Under the pieces are notes generated by a model, which saw only the letters and a list, made by a program, of their open reading frames with translations, did no database searches and was not told the DNA's origin. Source: Chloroflexota bacterium (lineage in GTDB: Bacteria > Chloroflexota > Dehalococcoidia > FW602-bin16). Taken from it: DNA of 64,000 nucleotides. The DNA lies in assembly GCA_004297765.1 (NCBI GenBank), contig SCTZ01000222.1:1-64000 (forward strand). The letters run 5' to 3'. The translations under genes and the position numbers were made by a program. Shown here in pieces: positions 61,301 through 64,000 of the stretch (positions within the stretch are counted from its first letter, which is position 1; the number at the start of each line of letters is the position of its first letter).

Positions 61301-61966
61301 GCCCCAGGAGACGGCAACGGCGCGCGCGTACCCGACTGGTAGGGAGGATAGCAGGGTCGGACGGCTCGCATTTGAGACGTCGATGACGTGCAGTCCCTCA
61401 AAGCCGTCAGTCACGAAGGCGTAGTTACCAGAAAGAGCCACGTCCCAGGCGTACCCTTGCGTATCATAGGATCCGGCGTAGATCGGGTGAGCCGGGTCAG
61501 AGACGTCGAGCACTTGCAGGCCGGCGGTGCTAGCGCTCACGTAGGCGCGGCCGCCCTGAACGACCACGCCCAGGGCTTCTCCCGGCGTCTGATACGAGCC
61601 CACCTCGGCCGGACGGGCCGGATCGGAAACGTCGATGACCCGCAGACCGGCGGGCCCGTCGGCTACGTAGGCGTAGCGATCGGAGACAGTCAGACCTTCG
61701 ATGGGACGCGGCAAGAGCCCGGTTTGTCCTAACATCGCGGGGGCAGTCGGGGCGGTGAGATCCAGAATCACGAGCCGCGCTCCCATTCCCACATACGCCC
61801 TGTTCCCGTTGACAGCCACGGCCGCCACAGTGCCACCGATCTGATCCACGAACGTGACGTTCTTCGAATCGGCGCTAACAGGCGTCGCGTGCTCTGGCAC
61901 CAGAAGGATCAGTAAAGACAAGAGGAGGGGCAAGGCTATCAGAAACGGTCGCAGGCTACCGCGCAT
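58379..61966 (-). CDS. Large secreted LVIVD-repeat propeller protein with PKD and CARDB domains
   Basis: A 1195-aa exported protein. The signal peptide (RGSLRPFLIALPLLLSLLILLVPEHATPVSA) is followed by about 16 LVIVD-type repeats of ~42 aa (residues 40-770; core GxxYAYVADGxxGLRVIDVSDPxxPxxVGSY), enough for two or more propellers. Next is a PKD-like domain (about 790-850: VSANGPYLVELRGTVVLNATGSDADGDPVTFVWDLDNDGSF) and three CARDB domains (about 860-1190; ITWTVQNQG / LTWSVQNQG / VTWTVDNRG with WIDRVYLSxD). No anchor or sortase motif is seen at the C-terminus. Probably a cell-surface or secreted adhesin or scaffold. It ends 12 bp after convergent hemL, which is transcribed in the opposite direction. 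It shares export and modular style with the protein at 33430-36069, but not its repeat sequence. Confidence 0.85.
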   Translation of the reverse strand: MRGSLRPFLIALPLLLSLLILLVPEHATPVSADSKNVTFVDQIGGTVAAVAVNGNRAYVGMGARLVILDLTAPTAPAMLGQTGLLPRPIEGLTVSDRYAYVADGPAGLRVIDVSDPARPAEVGSYQTPGEALGVVVQGGRAYVSASTAGLQVLDVSDPAHPIYAGSYDTQGYAWDVALSGNYAFVTDGFEGLHVIDVSNASRPTLLSSLPVGYARAVAVSWGFAYVATMGSGLAVIDISNPAHPTQSGSLDALGYAWDVSISGTHAYVAAGTLGLRVVDVSNPTHPTVASFYDVPGNGVGIASAGNYAFLADGSAGLRIFDVSDTARPKELSSYGMPGEVQGLALSGSYAYMASRLSMGLRAVDISDPVRLMAASSGYRPAIGWSVAVSGSYAYMADGASGLRVMDISDPTQPTEVGSYVRGNARGVALAGQYAYVADGAQGLSIVDVSDPTCPALVGSFATPDEAVRVVISGAKAYVTDQDGILWTVDVSDPTHPRPIDRDDMPGRVGYAWDIAVSGSYAYVADDNPGLRVMDVSDPTNPTEVGSYVRGDARGVALADHYAYVADGAMGLSVVDISDPAHPAPAGSYDTPGEAVRVVVSGNYAFVADREQGLRIVDVSDPIRPNEVGSYGRDAHDVAVFGSYAFVAAGGGGLRIIDVSDPANPKESGSYSTQGEAWNVSAIDRYVFVTDGARNLSVVDVLEPDRPRLAGRYDLPEVAEHMVVSNGYVYLIGNQMGLVTLQFTPPPDVPPTVSANGPYLVELRGTVVLNATGSDADGDPVTFVWDLDNDGSFDVAGDRLLFLAKERKPGTSQTVVVQGCDRRRFCSTSSTTVTVAGPDLATTQFDVPSVVIAGQPVSITWTVQNQGTRIAQPTWIDRVYVSADANPSSDDVTLGNQGHRAALPTGDSYSGGSSQRLLNVAPGTYFVILSTDADGRLAEIETNTANNSAVRTMRVVAPDLTPTELISPPVGVIGQPITLTWSVQNQGDGEALPTWIDRVYLSTDSMYSDDDTLLGNQARSSAVPAGSGYSMTVAPRLQSTLATGNYYVIVRADADGRLAEASDDNNTALGVPIVLQMSNLVPTALSSTHITAQAGQFITVTWTVDNRGSGEARPTWMDRLYFSTDGAWSDDDTLAGARPHSMAVEPGQSYSETLRVRVPTLPAGDYALIIKVDADGRLPESDENDNMGKIPFTITP

Positions 61967-62156
61967 GTCAGTTCTCCCTCGTGGGGCTCGAGCGCAAAAA
62001 ATCCCGCGTGCATCCGCCGTCCTACCACGCCCACCCTGGGCACGGTGACCCGAACGACGTCCACGTGGGATCTGTGTCTCCGAGGACTTTGGACGGGATC
62101 ATCGTATCACTGGGATACTTCCCTGTCAATGACATAAAGATCGGCCGGTTGATTTC

Positions 62157-62264
62157 TCTGCCGAACTCCTCCGCGCAACGCTCTGGACGGCCGACCAGAA
62201 GCTGCTGCGCGCCCTCGACGGCCGACTGCCCTTCGTCCGCTGGATCGCGGATTATGGGGTCTGA
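62157..62264 (+). pseudogene. C-terminal remnant of a VapC-type PIN toxin
   Basis: One frame reads SAELLRATLWTADQKLLRAL then DGRLPFVRWIADYGV and a stop. LWTADQKLLRAL followed by LPFVRWIxDY is the typical C-terminal end of PIN-domain toxins, including the conserved Asp of TADQ. An in-frame stop lies nine codons upstream and no start or N-terminal half is present, so this is a fragment, not the intact vapC nearby (which is on the other strand and ends differently). Confidence 0.6.
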
Positions 62265-62281
62265 GAAAGTGAGACCGTAGG

Positions 62282-62385
62282 GGCGTCTGGAGCACGAAGC
62301 ACGCGAAAAGGGTACGCGAGCGCTGCCCCCGTCGTTTTCGCGCTTTTTTCGCGCGGGCTTTCGTGAGCTTCGCGATCCAGACGGC
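62282..62385. repeat. Palindromic element left of vapBC
   Basis: Left arm GGCGTCTGGAGCACGAAGCA with CGCGAAA and right arm TTTCGTGAGCTTCGCGATCC with AGACGGCC form an imperfect ~28-bp terminal palindrome. It shares its ends with the element at 63183-63308, so the two flank the toxin-antitoxin pair. Confidence 0.6.
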
Positions 62386-62451
62386 CCCGCTAACGCGGAT
62401 TAACGTGTCGGGTCGAGTAGATCGGATACCGTCCGAAGGGCACGCCGGATG

Positions 62452-62838
62452 TTACCAGACCACCTGCACGCCGTATCGGGCCATCATCTGATCGGCAGTC
62501 AATAGCATCATCTTCTCCACCAACGCCTGGGCAGCCAACACGCGGTCGAAGGGGTCACGGTGGAGCAGGGCCAACCGTGACACGTGGAGAGCATGATCGC
62601 TCTGGATTGGGAGGTTCCTGAATCCATTGGCGGTGACTTGCTGGGGAATGAGCTCCACCGGGTCGTCTTCGAACTTGATCCGGCCCAACTTTGCCTTGAT
62701 GGCAATTTCCCATGCCGACGCCGCACTGAACCAGATCTCGTTGTTAGGATCCTGGATAATTGCACTCACACGGGGAGACAAGCGGGGATCGTCCACGATC
62801 CACCAGAGAAAGGTGTGGGTGTCCAACAGGTAGCGCAC
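62452..62838 (-). CDS. vapC: VapC-family PIN-domain toxin
   Basis: A 128-aa PIN nuclease of the COG3744 type. Conserved acidic residues: YLLDTHTFLWWI (D6), SAASAWEIAIKAKLGR (E about 43), HRDPFDRVLAAQA (D about 96-99) and LLTADQMM (D about 117). All expected metal ligands are present, so it should be active, as a tRNA- or RNA-cleaving ribonuclease. It starts 2 bp after the antitoxin stop. Normal length. Confidence 0.93.
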   Translation of the reverse strand: MRYLLDTHTFLWWIVDDPRLSPRVSAIIQDPNNEIWFSAASAWEIAIKAKLGRIKFEDDPVELIPQQVTANGFRNLPIQSDHALHVSRLALLHRDPFDRVLAAQALVEKMMLLTADQMMARYGVQVVW

Positions 62839-62840
62839 GA

Positions 62841-63068
62841 TTACTCCTCGAAGCTGTCAAGAATATCAGCAGGCAGAGGCTCCTCGAGGTCCGCGCCAAG
62901 ATGGACCCGGCCACGGGCCAGGCCCGGCACCCGTTCGTCGTATATAGGCACCAGTCTGGCGACTGGTTTGCCCGCGCGTGTAATGATCACGTCTTCGCCT
63001 TTCAATGCTTGAGCAACGAGTTGTGATAGATCACTCTTGGCTTTGTGCATATTGACTCTTGTTGCCAT
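62841..63068 (-). CDS. vapB: Phd/YefM-type VapB antitoxin
   Basis: A 75-aa antitoxin: MHKAKSDLSQLVAQALKGEDVIITRAGKPVARLVPI is the Phd/YefM N-terminal DNA-binding fold, and the acidic/hydrophobic C-terminus (VPGLARGRVHLGADLEEPLP...DSFEE) should wrap the toxin. The ATG has AGGAGGT upstream. It is read from a promoter that contains a palindromic operator (63086-63114), consistent with conditional autoregulation. Confidence 0.92.
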   Translation of the reverse strand: MATRVNMHKAKSDLSQLVAQALKGEDVIITRAGKPVARLVPIYDERVPGLARGRVHLGADLEEPLPADILDSFEE

Positions 63069-63085
63069 AGCACACCTCCTGGGGC

Positions 63086-63114
63086 AAGTGTAGCTAATAT
63101 ACTTAGCTAAGTCA
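63086..63114 (-). promoter_or_regulatory. vapBC promoter with palindromic operator in the spacer
   Basis: Minus strand -35 TTGACT (63114-63109), 17-bp spacer, -10 TACACT (63091-63086). The perfect inverted repeat TAGCTAA-N5-TTAGCTA (63090-63108) fills the spacer, so binding of VapB/VapBC there would block RNA polymerase. Confidence 0.8.
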
Positions 63115-63390
63115 AGCAGTTACTGTACAAGATCGCCCGCGAGCTGATGCACTTGTTTCCAGATCAGCTGCTTGGAGCGCACGGCCGTCTGGATCACGAA
63201 GCTCACGAAAGGGGACACGAAAAGCGCGAAAACGAAGGAGCCGGCGTCCGCATACCCTTTTCGTGTCTGTTTCGTGCCTCCTTTCGCGCGTTTCGCGCTC
63301 CAAACGGCTTCGCGATTCGAATGGCTTCGATCATCCAAACGCCCCTCGCGACTCAGACGGCCTTTCGAGCTTCACGTGCTCTAGACCGCG
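63115..63390. other. Intergenic region right of vapBC
   Basis: Apart from the palindromic element at 63183-63308 there is no supported gene. Short frames are by-products of the repeat. The stretch ends at the -10 element of the glycoside hydrolase gene. Confidence 0.45.
63183..63308. repeat. Palindromic element right of vapBC
   Basis: Left arm GGCCGTCTGGATCACGAAGC with TCACGAAAGG and right arm CCTTTTCGTG ... TTTCGCGCTCCAAACGGC form an imperfect hairpin of about 125 bp. The arm matches the right arm of the element at 62282-62385. Confidence 0.6.
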
Positions 63391-63396
63391 TATAAT
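63391..63396 (+). promoter_or_regulatory. -10 element of the terminal glycoside hydrolase gene
   Basis: Perfect TATAAT at 63391-63396, 23 bp upstream of the GTG start. No good -35 hexamer. Confidence 0.4.
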
Positions 63397-63418
63397 GAAG
63401 AGACGAAGGGAGGCTTCC

Positions 63419-64000
63419 GTGCCGGACGATTTCGTGCTGGGGGTCAACTACTGGCCGCGCCGCAAGGGGATGATGTGGTGGAGCGACTTCGACTACGCCG
63501 AGGTGGAGGCGGAGTTTGGCGAGATCCACGCGCTGGGACTGGGCCTCGTCCGCATCTTCCTGCTATGGGAGAATTTCCAGCCTCAACCGAACCGGCCGGA
63601 CGATGGGGCGCTGCGCGATCTGGAGGTGGTGCTGAACACCGCCGCGGCCTATGGGCTGAAGGTGCTGCCAACCTTCTTCACCGGCCATGCCTGCGGTGCG
63701 AACTGGATTCCGAGCTGGGCCCTGGGAGACGTGCAGCCGCAGCGCCACTGCCCACACATCACCGAGGGGCAGGAGACAACCCGCGGCATGCGAGATTTCT
63801 ATACTGACCCCGAGATGCTCGAGTCCCAGGTGCTCCTGGTCCGCCTGGTGACCGGCTACTTCGGCAAGCACCGCGCAATCTACGGCTGGGATCTGGGCAA
63901 CGAGCCCGGCAAGCTGGTGCGTCCGCGCACTCCGCAGGATGGGCTGCGCTGGCTCCAGTTGCTATACGAAGAGATCCGCCGCAACGACGCCCGCCATCCG
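63419..64000 (+). CDS. Glycoside hydrolase, clan GH-A-like TIM barrel (partial, cut by window end)
   Basis: The first ~194 residues of a glycosidase. FVLGVNYWPRRKGMMWWSDFDYAEVEAEFGEIHALGLGLVRIFLLWENFQPQP is the N-terminal pattern of GH-A beta-galactosidase/cellulase-like enzymes, and GWDLGNEPGKL carries the NEP motif whose Glu is the acid/base catalyst in clan GH-A. The nucleophile Glu lies beyond the window. The GTG start at 63419 has GGGAGG about 8 bp upstream. Family (GH5, GH39, GH42 or relative) cannot be set from this part. No signal peptide at the N-terminus, so probably cytoplasmic. Confidence 0.8.
   Translation, partial: MPDDFVLGVNYWPRRKGMMWWSDFDYAEVEAEFGEIHALGLGLVRIFLLWENFQPQPNRPDDGALRDLEVVLNTAAAYGLKVLPTFFTGHACGANWIPSWALGDVQPQRHCPHITEGQETTRGMRDFYTDPEMLESQVLLVRLVTGYFGKHRAIYGWDLGNEPGKLVRPRTPQDGLRWLQLLYEEIRRNDARHP

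Larger units (their letters stand above)
61967..62451. other. Intergenic region with a vapC remnant and a palindromic element
   Basis: Apart from the PIN-domain remnant at 62157-62264 and the palindrome at 62282-62385, no gene is supported. The first 190 bp show nothing recognisable. Confidence 0.5.

Noticed and set aside
1-64000. tRNA or rRNA genes, integrases, insertion sequences
   Set aside because: Looked for GGTTCRANTCC-type arms and transposase or integrase motifs; none found that holds up.

Overview
The window looks like a chromosomal segment of a GC-rich member of the Chloroflexota (inference). The signs are T-box leaders, a C5-pathway haem cluster, an archaeal-type phosphoglycerate mutase, a TrmO-FmdE fusion, large secreted beta-propeller proteins and many intergenic palindromic repeats. 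I cannot place it more finely without a search.

Layout. 0.26-8.6 kb, mostly minus strand: amidohydrolase, TolB-like lipoprotein, pyrD-pyrK, an isolated encapsulin on the plus strand, a LysM/M23 peptidase and canonical tgt. 8.9-23.1 kb: an accessory island between two housekeeping genes (tgt and dnaE). Its left arm (plus) is a four-gene operon: a small CSxxK protein resembling the archaeosine-synthase core (DUF6884/DUF5591-like), a NurA-like nuclease, a HerA-like translocase and a divergent tRNA-guanine-transglycosylase (TGT/DpdA-like) protein. Its right arm (minus) is a seven-gene operon: ECF-like sigma factor, unknown protein, ImmA/IrrE-type peptidase, second NurA, second HerA, Mre11/SbcD and Rad50/SbcC. 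The arms meet tail to tail at 13.7 kb. 23.5-33.0 kb: dnaE, two tandemly duplicated MFS transporters, a T-box (Tyr specifier) controlling chorismate mutase and DAHP synthase, and scpA. 33.4-36.1 kb: a secreted 14-repeat propeller protein. 36.2-44.0 kb: trpE-D-C-F-B-(CPBP protease)-A behind a sigma70 promoter and a T-box with a Trp (UGG) specifier. 44.1-51.5 kb: small membrane protein, apgM, TrmO-FmdE fusion, Hsp20, PP2C phosphatase and a primary-type sigma factor. 51.8-58.4 kb: hemA-hemC-cobA/hemD-hemB-hemL behind a consensus promoter and a structured leader. 58.4-64 kb: a 1195-aa secreted LVIVD/PKD/CARDB protein, a vapBC module flanked by related palindromes, a vapC remnant, and a glycoside hydrolase cut by the window end.

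How it fits together. The two T-boxes link aromatic precursor supply (aroH-aroF) to tyrosyl-tRNA charging and tryptophan synthesis to tryptophanyl-tRNA charging. The hem cluster covers the route from glutamyl-tRNA to uroporphyrinogen III and precorrin-2 through five genes. The island is the most unusual part. It joins 7-deazaguanine-type base-exchange proteins to HerA-NurA end-processing machinery, next to a complete archaeal-style HerA-NurA-Mre11-Rad50 set that appears to carry its own sigma factor and damage-type peptidase. I infer a DNA modification/defence or damage-response island; no function is demonstrated by sequence alone.
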